Below, piece by piece: positions 40,717-48,533 of a stretch of DNA of 64,000 bases (position 1 is its first letter; every line of letters starts with the position of its first letter). Origin of the DNA: CADEED01 sp036677145 (GTDB lineage: Bacteria; Pseudomonadota; Gammaproteobacteria; Steroidobacterales; Steroidobacteraceae); assembly GCA_036677145.1 (NCBI GenBank), contig JAKFFF010000049.1, forward strand, positions 22,052-86,051, written 5' to 3'. The notes beneath the pieces are model-generated. The model did no database searches, had not been told where the DNA came from, and saw only the letters and a program-made list of their open reading frames with translations. A program made the position numbers and the translations under genes.

Positions 40717-42360
40717 ATGAAGCACAGATTGCTCGTGAGTACGCTGGCGTCCATTGGAGTCGCAGCCGGGTTGAGCGCCTGCGGCTCGCGTGACACCGCG
40801 CAGGCCACGCCCGACTACGCGGCCCGTGGTCAGCAGGACTGGGAACATGTGAAGGTGCTGGCGGACGACGCGATGGAGGGCCGACGGGCGGGAACTCCCG
40901 GCCATCGCCGTGCCGCGGAATACGTGGCGGAGCAATTCAAGAATGCGGGGCTCTCGCCGGGCGGCGACGATGGCTACTTCCAGCGCGTGAATCTCGAATC
41001 GCGCACGATCCGTGAAGATCTCTCGAGTCTCGCGCTCGTCACGCCGAAAGGCGTGCAGCCGCTGAAGCTGGGTGACGATGCCATCTTCAGCCTGCGCGGC
41101 AATATCGCGAGCGAAGTGGATGCGCCCATCGTATTCGTCGGGCACGGACTGCGGCTGCCGCAGTACGGCCACGACGATCTCACCGGTGTCGATCTGAAGG
41201 GCAAGGTGGTCGCGTACATCACGTCGGCGCCGAACTCGGTGCCGGGTGCCGCGGGCGCGCATTTCGGCTCGGCTTCCGAGCGCTGGAAGCAGTACCACGC
41301 GGCCGGCGCGGTCGGCGTGCTCACCATTCCGAATCGTTTCGCGATGGATCTGCCATGGGATCGCGTCGCGGCCAGGCGCACCGATCCGCAAATGCGGCTC
41401 GCGGCGCCGGCGGCGGATCTGTTTCCGGATCAGAAGATCTGGGCGGGACTCAATCCGGAGCGTTTTTCACGCCTGCTCGAAGGCACGGGCCAGTCAGAGG
41501 AGGCGATTCTCGCCAAGCTCGAGAAGGGCGAGGCGCTGCCGCATTTCGATTTGAAGGTGCGTATTCGCGCGAAGATTGCCGCGGATTCGACCACCACGGT
41601 GTCGGAAAACGTTGTTGGCGTGCTCGAGGGTTCGGACAAGACGCTGGCTGCACAGTACGTCGCGCTCAGCGGGCACCTGGATCACCTCGGTATTTCGGAG
41701 AAGGGCGAGGGAGACCGCCTGCACAACGGCGCCATGGACAACGCCACCGGCATCGCGACGCTCATCAGCGTGGCCCGGCAGTTGAGTGCCGCGCCCGTGA
41801 AGCCGAAGCGCTCGATCGTGTTCGTCGCAGTCACGGCCGAGGAGTTCGGGTTGTTAGGCTCGCGCGCGTACGCGGAGAATGCCGCCCGCACCGGCATGAA
41901 CATCGTCGCGAACCTCAACAGCGACATGTACATGCCGATCTACCCGATGAAACGCCTGGTCGTATTCGGACTCGAGGAGTCCTCGCTCGGCGACGACGCG
42001 CGCGCGATCTCCGCGGAACTGGGTGTCGAGCCCATGACGGACCCGCAGCCGCAGCGCAACCGCTTCATCCGCAGCGATCAGTACAGCTTCATTCGCACCG
42101 GTGTGCCGGCGCTGTCGCTCAAGATCGGATACGCGCCCGGATCGCCGGAAGAAGCGATCGACGAGCAGTGGTTCAAGGAGCGTTATCACGCGCCGGGTGA
42201 CGACCTTGCGCAGCCTGTCGATTTCGGCGCGATGGGGCTGTACGCGGAGTTCTTGCAACGCCTGACGATGCGTGTCGCGAATGCCGCCGCGCCGCCGGTG
42301 TGGCTCGAGTCGAGCGTGTTCGCCACGATCCCGAAGGCCGCGGCGGCCGCGGCGAAGTAA
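40717..42360 (+). CDS. M28-family zinc metallopeptidase lipoprotein with PA domain
   Basis: This 547-residue protein starts at the ATG at 40717, preceded by GGAGAG; an in-frame ATG at 40687 lies further upstream. A lipobox signal (LASIGVAAGLSAC) anchors it. A protease-associated domain spans roughly residues 130-260 (PIVFVGHGLRLPQYGHDDLTG). The M28 catalytic core follows with zinc ligands in SGHLDHLG, NGAMDNATG, TAEEFGLLGS and NLNSDMY, and a late His in RYHAPGDD. Likely an aminopeptidase acting in the periplasm. It stands alone, with its own terminator. Confidence 0.9.
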   Translation: MKHRLLVSTLASIGVAAGLSACGSRDTAQATPDYAARGQQDWEHVKVLADDAMEGRRAGTPGHRRAAEYVAEQFKNAGLSPGGDDGYFQRVNLESRTIREDLSSLALVTPKGVQPLKLGDDAIFSLRGNIASEVDAPIVFVGHGLRLPQYGHDDLTGVDLKGKVVAYITSAPNSVPGAAGAHFGSASERWKQYHAAGAVGVLTIPNRFAMDLPWDRVAARRTDPQMRLAAPAADLFPDQKIWAGLNPERFSRLLEGTGQSEEAILAKLEKGEALPHFDLKVRIRAKIAADSTTTVSENVVGVLEGSDKTLAAQYVALSGHLDHLGISEKGEGDRLHNGAMDNATGIATLISVARQLSAAPVKPKRSIVFVAVTAEEFGLLGSRAYAENAARTGMNIVANLNSDMYMPIYPMKRLVVFGLEESSLGDDARAISAELGVEPMTDPQPQRNRFIRSDQYSFIRTGVPALSLKIGYAPGSPEEAIDEQWFKERYHAPGDDLAQPVDFGAMGLYAEFLQRLTMRVANAAAPPVWLESSVFATIPKAAAAAAK

Positions 42361-42365
42361 GTAGC

Positions 42366-42398
42366 GGGGACGTGCCTGTATGAGGCCTGTCCCCTTTT
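42366..42398 (+). terminator. Rho-independent terminator after the M28 peptidase gene
   Basis: GGGGAC (42366-42371) pairs with GTCCCC (42389-42394), with a further GCCT/AGGC helix inside, and four Ts follow. It lies 6 bp after the stop codon. Confidence 0.75.
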
Positions 42399-42422
42399 GC
42401 TAGGAAACGAGGAATGTCCCCA

Positions 42423-42854
42423 TTACGCGGCGTGATGCCGCGGTATGGGATCCAGGTCCGGTTCGACGAACGCGGTGCGCGCGACATCGGAGAACAGCAG
42501 ACTCGCTGAGTAGTGAGTCAACATGATCCGGGTGTCGAGCAGCAGCGGGTTGCGGTCGATGAAATCATCCGCCGACGCCGCGACCGGCGAGCGATGCATG
42601 AAGTGATGTACCGCCAACACCCACGCGCGCGTCAGCGTCTCGTGATACTTCGTGGCCGGGATGCCGTGGTGCGACAGGAAACACACGAGCGCGGCCCGCA
42701 TGCGGTCGAGCGCGAGGTCCACGTCGCTGTCAACGAGGTACACATACGCGAGCCGCACGTGCGCGCGATGTGAAAAATCCGCGGGCGCGAAAGCGCCCGC
42801 TTCGAACGCCGCGCGAAACTCACGATCAGCAACCGACAATTCGTGACTCAGCAT
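42423..42854 (-). CDS. Conserved hypothetical protein
   Basis: This 143-residue soluble protein has histidine-rich conserved-looking segments: FSHRAHVRLAYVYLVD, FLSHHGIPATKYHETLTRAW and VHHFMHRSP. I recognise no domain. The His pattern suggests a possible metal site or catalytic histidines, but nothing around it (an M28 peptidase converging from the left, asd 72 bp to the right) suggests a pathway. Codon use is like the neighbours'. Confidence 0.65.
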   Translation of the reverse strand: MLSHELSVADREFRAAFEAGAFAPADFSHRAHVRLAYVYLVDSDVDLALDRMRAALVCFLSHHGIPATKYHETLTRAWVLAVHHFMHRSPVAASADDFIDRNPLLLDTRIMLTHYSASLLFSDVARTAFVEPDLDPIPRHHAA

Positions 42855-42926
42855 GGCATGACCTCGCTACTGCCCGGGATGCGGGCGCGCACTTGTCGTC
42901 GATAAGATCGATCTGTCCCCGATTTC

Positions 42927-43967
42927 TTACCCCAGCAAACGCTCGGCGATCTGGACGGCGTTCAGTGCCGCGCCCTTGCGCAGCTGATCGCCGGCGACGA
43001 ACAGCGCGAGCGTCTTGCCACTCGGGTCGCTGACATCCTTGCGGATGCGGCCGACCAGCACTTCGTCCTTGCCGCTCGCATCGACCGGCATCGGAAAGTA
43101 GTTCTTGTCGAGGTCGTCGACCACGCGCACGCCCGGCGCATTCGACAGGATCGCGCGCGCCTCGGCCGGTGACAGCGGCGACTCGAGCTCGATGTTGAGC
43201 GCGATGCAATGCGCGCGCAGCACGGGTACACGCACGCAGGTCGCGGTCACACGCAGGTCCGGCACGCCGAAGATCTTGCGCGTCTCCTGCATCACCTTGG
43301 TTTCTTCGTCGTTGTAGCCGGTTTCCGGATCGACCCGGGTGTTGTGCGAGAACACGTTGAACGCGTACGGATGCGGCAGCACTTTTGGCGTGAACGGGCG
43401 GCCCTCGAGAAACGCCTTCGTCGATTCGCTGAGCTCTTCCATCGCCGCCGCGCCGGCGCCCGAGGCGGCCTGGTAGGTAGACATGGTGATGCGCAGGATG
43501 CGGCGCTTCTGGTGGATGGGCCACAGCGGCGTGGCGGCAACAATGGCGACGCAGTTCGGGTTCGCGATGATGCCGTTGTGCTTGGCGAGCTCGGCCGAAT
43601 TGATCTCCGGCACCACGAGCGGCGTGTTCGCATCCATGCGGAATGCGGAGGAGTTGTCGACGACGATCGCGCCGGCCTTCACGGCCGCGGGCGCGAAACG
43701 CTTCGACTGCGCGCCGCCGGCCGAGAACAGCGCGATGTCGACGCCCGCGAGACTCTCGTCGGTCAGTTCACGTACCGCGATGTCCTTGCCGCGGAATTTC
43801 ATGAGCTTGCCCGCGGAACGCGCCGAGGCCAGCAGGCGCAGCTCGGACAGCGGAAATTTGCGCTGCTCGAGGCATTGCATGATCTCGACGCCGACGGCGC
43901 CGGTCGCACCCGCGATGGCGACGACGGGGATCTTCTTGTTGCGGATCGTATCTGCAGTCGATGACAT
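42927..43967 (-). CDS. asd: Aspartate-semialdehyde dehydrogenase
   Basis: This 346-residue enzyme reduces aspartyl phosphate to aspartate semialdehyde, the branch point for lysine, diaminopimelate, threonine, methionine and isoleucine. The NADP motif AIAGATGAVG, FSAGGAQSKRFAPAAVKAGA, the catalytic C139 in IIANPNCVAI and the substrate His/Arg region are all visible. GGAG precedes the ATG. The gene lies directly behind a leader peptide and attenuator, so its transcription is probably set by the supply of charged tRNAs for aspartate-family amino acids. Confidence 0.96.
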   Translation of the reverse strand: MSSTADTIRNKKIPVVAIAGATGAVGVEIMQCLEQRKFPLSELRLLASARSAGKLMKFRGKDIAVRELTDESLAGVDIALFSAGGAQSKRFAPAAVKAGAIVVDNSSAFRMDANTPLVVPEINSAELAKHNGIIANPNCVAIVAATPLWPIHQKRRILRITMSTYQAASGAGAAAMEELSESTKAFLEGRPFTPKVLPHPYAFNVFSHNTRVDPETGYNDEETKVMQETRKIFGVPDLRVTATCVRVPVLRAHCIALNIELESPLSPAEARAILSNAPGVRVVDDLDKNYFPMPVDASGKDEVLVGRIRKDVSDPSGKTLALFVAGDQLRKGAALNAVQIAERLLG

Positions 43968-43985
43968 GTCTTCCTGCTCCGGAAA

Positions 43986-44022
43986 TGAAAAGGCCCCGCC
44001 AGGTTTTGCCTGCGGGGCCTTG
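43986..44022 (-). terminator. Attenuator terminator in the asd leader
   Basis: On the minus-strand transcript, CAAGGCCCCGC-AGG-CAAAA-CCTG-GCGGGGCCTT forms a strong hairpin with one bulged base, followed by TTTTCATTT, 19 bp before the asd start. Its 5' arm (44014-44022) is exactly complementary over nine bases to a segment of the leader reading frame at 44064-44072, giving an alternative antiterminator. Confidence 0.88.
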
Positions 44023-44045
44023 AGGATTCTTGATCGCGTTCCTGA

Positions 44046-44117
44046 TCAGCGCGCGCAAGACTCCAAGGCCCCAGAGGGCTTGGTCTTGAGCGTCTTTTTG
44101 ATCGTGGCGCGAATCAT
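44046..44117 (-). CDS. Leader peptide of asd (Lys/Thr/Ile control codons)
   Basis: This 23-codon frame begins MIRATIKKTLKTK and ends in TGA. Four Lys, three Thr and two Ile codons fall within the first 13, all end-products of the pathway asd serves. The bases GGGGCCTTG at codons 16-18 (44064-44072) can pair with the 5' arm of the downstream terminator. A ribosome stalled at the Lys/Thr codons (44079-44105) would leave this segment free and prevent termination; a ribosome reaching the stop would cover it. The ribosome site is weak. Confidence 0.82.
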   Translation of the reverse strand: MIRATIKKTLKTKPSGALESCAR

Positions 44118-44167
44118 GGGGCGCGCAATGTAGCGGAGTCGCCCGTTCCCGTAAAGGAAAAACCCGG

Positions 44168-44377
44168 CTATTTGATGCTGTGAGGCGCGATCAGGCCGTT
44201 GTACCAGGCCAGCATTAACAGAATGAAGAGCGCGACCGAGAGGCCCACGCGGATGGTCAGCGCCCGGGCCATCTTCTTCGAATCGCCCTTTCCGCGGGAA
44301 AGGTGAAAAAGCGCGCTTCCGAGGCTGAACACGATCGCGAACAGGACGATGACGATGAGGATTTTGAACGGTTCCAT
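44168..44377 (-). CDS. DUF2909 twin-transmembrane protein
   Basis: This 69-residue protein has two transmembrane helices (ILIVIVLFAIVFSLGSALFHL and LTIRVGLSVALFILLMLAWYNGL) joined by a basic loop (RGKGDSKKMARA). This is the form of DUF2909 proteins, which sit between the subunit III and SURF1 genes of proteobacterial oxidase loci, usually on the opposite strand, as here relative to surf1. Function unknown. Confidence 0.85.
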   Translation of the reverse strand: MEPFKILIVIVLFAIVFSLGSALFHLSRGKGDSKKMARALTIRVGLSVALFILLMLAWYNGLIAPHSIK

Positions 44378-44405
44378 GGGTGCGGGAATTATACTGCCCG
44401 CCCCC

Positions 44406-45137
44406 ATGGCAGCCCCCCGTTTTTCCGCATTTGGCAGGGTGTTCGCGCCATCCTGGCCGATGACACTCTGCACCCTCGTATTGCTGGCGCTGTTCGTGAG
44501 CCTGGGCCGCTGGCAATGGCATCGTGGGGAGGCCAAACAGTCCCTCTGGGCCGGGTTCGAACAGACCGCCCCCGCAGAGAATCCGGGCTCGCGGAATCTC
44601 GATGGTTTCGAGCGATTTGCTTCGCTGCGGCTCAATGGCCGCTTCGATCCGGCGCGCCAGTTCCTGCTCGACAATCGCTCGCATGCGGGCAAGCCCGGGT
44701 ATGAGGTACTCACACTTTTCATACTCGAGGACGGCCGGCGGATTCTCGTGAATCGCGGCTGGATCCCGTTCAGCGGTTATCGCGACCGGCTGCCCGATGT
44801 GTCCCTGCCCGCGGATGCGCCGGGGACGATCTCGGGCCGACTCGACGATCTGCCGGTCGCGGGGCTCGCGAGTGGTCGCGCGCCGCCGCGCCCGGGCGAC
44901 ACCTGGCCGCGGCTCACGAGTTTTCCGACGCACGCCGAACTCGAAGCCGCGCTCGGCGTGCCGATCGCGCGCCGCATGTTGCTGCTCGACCCGCAAGTCA
45001 CCGGCGGTTATCTGCGCGAATGGAAGCCGCCGGGCCTGGGCCCCGACCGGCATTTCGCTTACGCAATCCAGTGGTGGGGTTTTGCCGTCGTGTTGCTCGT
45101 GCTCTACTTCGGCCTCAATTTTCGCAAGGTGAACTGA
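44406..45137 (+). CDS. SURF1 family cytochrome oxidase biogenesis protein
   Basis: This 243-residue inner-membrane protein has two transmembrane helices bracketing a periplasmic domain. Conserved SURF1 features: LGRWQWHRGEAKQ after the first helix, LLDNRSHAGKPGYEVLTLF, VNRGWIPF and the C-terminal HFAYAIQWWGFAVVLLVLYFGLNFR. It assists haem a insertion into subunit I. The stop overlaps the next start (TGATG). Confidence 0.93.
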   Translation: MAAPRFSAFGRVFAPSWPMTLCTLVLLALFVSLGRWQWHRGEAKQSLWAGFEQTAPAENPGSRNLDGFERFASLRLNGRFDPARQFLLDNRSHAGKPGYEVLTLFILEDGRRILVNRGWIPFSGYRDRLPDVSLPADAPGTISGRLDDLPVAGLASGRAPPRPGDTWPRLTSFPTHAELEAALGVPIARRMLLLDPQVTGGYLREWKPPGLGPDRHFAYAIQWWGFAVVLLVLYFGLNFRKVN

Positions 45138-45724
45138 TGGAAGATCAACGCGCCAGCGGCCGGCGCAAACTGCTCATCATCGCGGCGTTGTTCTTCGCGC
45201 CGGTGGTGATCGCGTTTTCGCTCTACTACGGCAAGATGTGGCGTCCGGCGGGGTCGGCGAGCAAAGGTGAACTGATCACACCCGCGCGGCCACTCGCCGT
45301 CGCGGGACTGCGCAATGTGGACGGCACCGCGGCGAGCCCCGACGTTCTCGAGGGCAAATGGTCACTCATATATATCGGCGACGGCGCGTGTGACGAGGCA
45401 TGCCGCACGGCGCTGGTATTCGGCCGGCAATCGCGCCTCGCGCTCAACAATGAAATGAAGCGGGTGCAGCGAGTGTTCCTCGCCACCGGCAATTGCTGCG
45501 ACAACGAATATTTCGCCACCCAGCAACCCGGCCTCATCGCGCTGGATGCATCCGCCCCGGAAGCCGCGGCGCTGCTCGCGCAATTTCCGCAGGACCGGCA
45601 GCACGCGCTGTTCGTCGTCGATCCGCTCGGCAATCTCATGATGCGGCACGACGCCAGCGTCATCACCACCAAGGATCTGCTGAGCGACCTCAAGAAGCTG
45701 CTCAAGCTGTCGCACATCGGATGA
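45137..45724 (+). CDS. SCO-like thioredoxin-fold membrane protein
   Basis: This 195-residue protein has one N-terminal transmembrane helix (LLIIAALFFAPVVIAFSLYYG) and a periplasmic thioredoxin-like domain with a Cys-x3-Cys pair in GDGACDEACRTAL, spaced as in SCO proteins, plus a second cysteine pair (GNCCDNEYF). It lies between surf1 and ctaA, where divergent SCO-like proteins are common, and overlaps both genes by one and four bases. It is distinct from the SCO protein at 14489-15067. Confidence 0.82.
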   Translation: MEDQRASGRRKLLIIAALFFAPVVIAFSLYYGKMWRPAGSASKGELITPARPLAVAGLRNVDGTAASPDVLEGKWSLIYIGDGACDEACRTALVFGRQSRLALNNEMKRVQRVFLATGNCCDNEYFATQQPGLIALDASAPEAAALLAQFPQDRQHALFVVDPLGNLMMRHDASVITTKDLLSDLKKLLKLSHIG

Positions 45725-46737
45725 AGGAAGTCGTCTGGATCCGGCGCCTCGCGCTGATCGGCGCGTTGTTGTGTTTCGCCGTCGTCGTGCTCGGCGGGTA
45801 CACGCGTCTGTCCGACTCCGGGCTCGGATGTCCGGACTGGCCGGGCTGCTTCGGCCACGTCGCGCCGACGGGGTCGGCCGAGCATTACGCAACCGCCGCG
45901 GACGTGCGCAAGGCCTGGGTCGAGATGATCCATCGCTACGCCGCGAGCACGCTCGGCGTCCTCATCGTCGTGATCGCGGCGCTTTCGATCATCGCGCGGC
46001 GTGAACGCGGCGTGAGCGTGTGGTTCTCGCTGGTGCTGCTCGTGCTGGTGGTGTTCCAGGGAATCCTCGGGATGCTCACGGTCACCTGGCTGCTCAAGCC
46101 GCTGATCGTCACCGGCCACCTGGTCGGTGGACTAACTACTTTCGGGTTGCTGTTGTGGCTGTGGCTCACCGTGCGCGCGCACGCGCGTCCCGTCGACGGC
46201 CTGACCGTGCTCGCGGGCAACAAGGTTGCCGACGGCGGCCGGCGCGCGCGCCTGTGGGCCGGGCTCGCGTTGCTGGCGCTCATCGTCCAGGTCGCGCTCG
46301 GCGGCTGGACCAGCAGCAACTACGCGGCCATGGCCTGCCCCGATCTGCCGAAATGCCAGGCTCAGTGGATTCCGGACGCGGACTACAAGGATGCGTTCGT
46401 GTTGTGGCGCGGCCTCGGCATCAATTACGCGGGCGGAGTGCTCGATCACCCGGCGCGCGTCGCGATCCATTTCAGCCACCGCGTCGGCGCGGTCGTCGCC
46501 ACGATCCTGCTGCTGCTCGCGGCCCATGCGGCATTGCGCGGCCTCGGCGCGGGGCCTCGCTGGGCCGGGCTCGCGGTGCTGGCCGCGCTCGTGTTGCAGA
46601 TTTCCGTGGGCGTATTCATGGTGTTGCGCGCATTCCCGCTCGAGCTCGCCGCGGCCCACAACGCGGGGGCAGCACTTCTCGTAGGTGCAACGGTGCTCCT
46701 GAACCGCAAGCTGCGGCCGGTGGCCGATTTTCGCTGA
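45721..46737 (+). CDS. ctaA: Haem A synthase
   Basis: This 338-residue membrane enzyme oxidises the C8 methyl of haem O to give haem A. It has eight transmembrane helices, the N-terminal GGYTRLSDSGLGCPDWPGCFG, haem-ligand histidines (EMIHRYAAS, TGHLVGG, IHFSHRVGA, AAAHNAGA) and a loop Cys pair (ACPDLPKC). The ATG overlaps the preceding stop. Together with ctaB it supplies haem A to the oxidase. Confidence 0.94.
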   Translation: MKEVVWIRRLALIGALLCFAVVVLGGYTRLSDSGLGCPDWPGCFGHVAPTGSAEHYATAADVRKAWVEMIHRYAASTLGVLIVVIAALSIIARRERGVSVWFSLVLLVLVVFQGILGMLTVTWLLKPLIVTGHLVGGLTTFGLLLWLWLTVRAHARPVDGLTVLAGNKVADGGRRARLWAGLALLALIVQVALGGWTSSNYAAMACPDLPKCQAQWIPDADYKDAFVLWRGLGINYAGGVLDHPARVAIHFSHRVGAVVATILLLLAAHAALRGLGAGPRWAGLAVLAALVLQISVGVFMVLRAFPLELAAAHNAGAALLVGATVLLNRKLRPVADFR

Positions 46738-46807
46738 CAATTCGTCTGAGCAATTCGGCGGCTGACCAATTCGGCTAAACTGCCGCGCCTTTCCAGGAAG
46801 CGGCTTT

Positions 46808-47746
46808 TTGGCTACCCCAGAACACATCGTTGCAGACGGCCCAGGGCCGGCCCGCTGGCGCGGCTTTTACGAGCTGACCAAGCCGCGCGTCGTCATGCTC
46901 ATCGTGTTCACGTCGATCGTGGGCACGCTGCTCGCCGTGCCCGGACTGCCGCCGTGGGACGCGCTGATCTTCGGCAACCTGGGCGTCGGCCTGGCGGCCG
47001 CCAGCGCCGCCGTCATCAACCACGTGCTCGATGAGCGCATCGACGCGCAGATGTCGCGCACGAAACGCCGACCTCTGCCGACTGGAAAAATGTCCGCGCG
47101 CGACGCGCTGATCTTCTCCGGCGTGTTGTGCGTGGCGTCGATGACGATCCTCGTGTTGCTCGTGAACGTGCTGACCGCCGTGCTCACGTTCGCTTCGCTG
47201 ATCGGGTACGCGGTGATCTACACCGTGTGGCTCAAGCGCGCGACGTCGCAGAACATCGTCATCGGCGGCGCCGCCGGCGCCGCACCGCCGGTGCTCGGCT
47301 GGGCCGCCGTCACGAACAGCATCGATCCGAACGCATTGCTGTTGTTCCTCATCGTGTTCGTGTGGACGCCACCGCATTTCTGGGCACTCGCGATCGCGCG
47401 CAAGGACGAGTACGCGAAGGTCGGCATTCCGATGCTGCCCGTCACGCACGGCATTCCGTTCACGCGGCTGCAAGTGTTGCTGTACACCATGTTGCTGACC
47501 GCGGTGACGCTGATGCCCTTCGTCACCGGCATGAGCGGACTCATCTACCTGGCTACCGCGCTCGTCCTGAACGGCATGTTCATGTGGTACGCGTTTGCGA
47601 TGAAGGTCACCGAACGCGCGCATCTGCCGATGAAAGTGTTCCGCTTCTCGATCACCTACCTGATGTGGCTGTTCGCGGCGCTGCTCGTCGATCACTACCT
47701 GCCGACCACACAGGGTCTCAGGAACTCGCTGCTGCTCACCGGCTGA
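46808..47746 (+). CDS. ctaB: Protohaem IX farnesyltransferase (haem O synthase)
   Basis: This 312-residue UbiA-superfamily enzyme starts with TTG. Asp-rich motif one is NHVLDERIDAQMSRTKRRPLP and motif two is KDEYAKVGIPMLP; VWTPPHFWALA is the family hallmark. It farnesylates haem B to haem O. 70 bp separate it from ctaA, and its stop overlaps the next start (TGATG). Confidence 0.95.
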   Translation: MATPEHIVADGPGPARWRGFYELTKPRVVMLIVFTSIVGTLLAVPGLPPWDALIFGNLGVGLAAASAAVINHVLDERIDAQMSRTKRRPLPTGKMSARDALIFSGVLCVASMTILVLLVNVLTAVLTFASLIGYAVIYTVWLKRATSQNIVIGGAAGAAPPVLGWAAVTNSIDPNALLLFLIVFVWTPPHFWALAIARKDEYAKVGIPMLPVTHGIPFTRLQVLLYTMLLTAVTLMPFVTGMSGLIYLATALVLNGMFMWYAFAMKVTERAHLPMKVFRFSITYLMWLFAALLVDHYLPTTQGLRNSLLLTG

Positions 47747-48162
47747 TGAATTACAGCCTGTCGTTACCCACGCGCTTTACCGGGCTGTTCGGGCTCGTTC
47801 TCTACTACCAGCACCACGGCGTACTGCTGCTGCGTTCCGGCGATCGCGACGATGGCGGGCCACGGCGCATCGACCTGCTGTTCCGCGGCGTCGTGTGGAT
47901 GTCGCTGCCCGCCTGGTTCAGCGATTTCGCGATCGAGCAGTGCCTGATCGACGAGGTCGTGGAGAACATTCCGCCGGGTCATCGCGCGAAGGCGCAGTCG
48001 CGCAAGGTGTATCGCGTCGAGATCGACGGCACGCCGCACTACGTCATCGCCGGTGGCGTGTTCGCGTCGTCCGATCAACTGTCGTACTTCGATCCATCGC
48101 CGCTGCTGCCCGAAATCGAAGTGAACCTGAAGTTCGATGCGATGGAAGAACGCTCCGCCTGA
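47746..48162 (+). CDS. Conserved hypothetical protein downstream of ctaB
   Basis: This 138-residue protein has no signal peptide or clear transmembrane helix. Motifs include LFGLVLYYQHHGVLLLRSGD, SLPAWFSDFAIEQCLIDEVVENIP and VYRVEIDGTPHYVIAGGVFAS. I recognise no family. It is translationally coupled to ctaB, which is its only functional hint; its composition is more acidic than the neighbouring membrane proteins. Confidence 0.65.
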   Translation: MNYSLSLPTRFTGLFGLVLYYQHHGVLLLRSGDRDDGGPRRIDLLFRGVVWMSLPAWFSDFAIEQCLIDEVVENIPPGHRAKAQSRKVYRVEIDGTPHYVIAGGVFASSDQLSYFDPSPLLPEIEVNLKFDAMEERSA

Positions 48163-48263
48163 TCCCGATGCCGCGGCGCGGCATTCGTTCACTGGCACTC
48201 TTGTCCGATAGGCCGGCTCGTTGACGCGGCACAGAATCACGCTCCCAAACGAGGAGACGATTC

Positions 48264-48479
48264 ATGTCAGTCGCGAAAATCATCGAGATCATTTCCAGCA
48301 GCAAGACCAGCTTCGACGATGCGGTCCGGAAAGGGGTTGCCCGGGCGGCGGAAACCGTCAACGGCATCGAGGCCGCGTGGGTGAAGGATCAGAACGTGGT
48401 CGTCGAAAACGGCAAGGTGGTCGAGTTCCGCGTGGCGCTGAAGATCACCTTCCTGCTCAAGAGCGGCAAGAAGAAATGA
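48264..48479 (+). CDS. Dodecin family flavin-binding protein
   Basis: This 71-residue protein has the dodecin pattern: VAKIIEIISSSKTSFDDAVRKGVARAAETVNGIEAAWVKD, split by position into the beta-alpha unit with the flavin-stacking Trp in AAWVKDQ, then VEFRVALKITFLL. Dodecins form hollow dodecamers that store riboflavin or FMN and protect against flavin photochemistry. Single-gene unit, with a GAGGAG ribosome site. Confidence 0.93.
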   Translation: MSVAKIIEIISSSKTSFDDAVRKGVARAAETVNGIEAAWVKDQNVVVENGKVVEFRVALKITFLLKSGKKK

Positions 48480-48533
48480 CGGAGCGGAAACGGGGCAAAC
48501 CCATTTCGTGAACGAGATGGCCTGGCCGATGGC

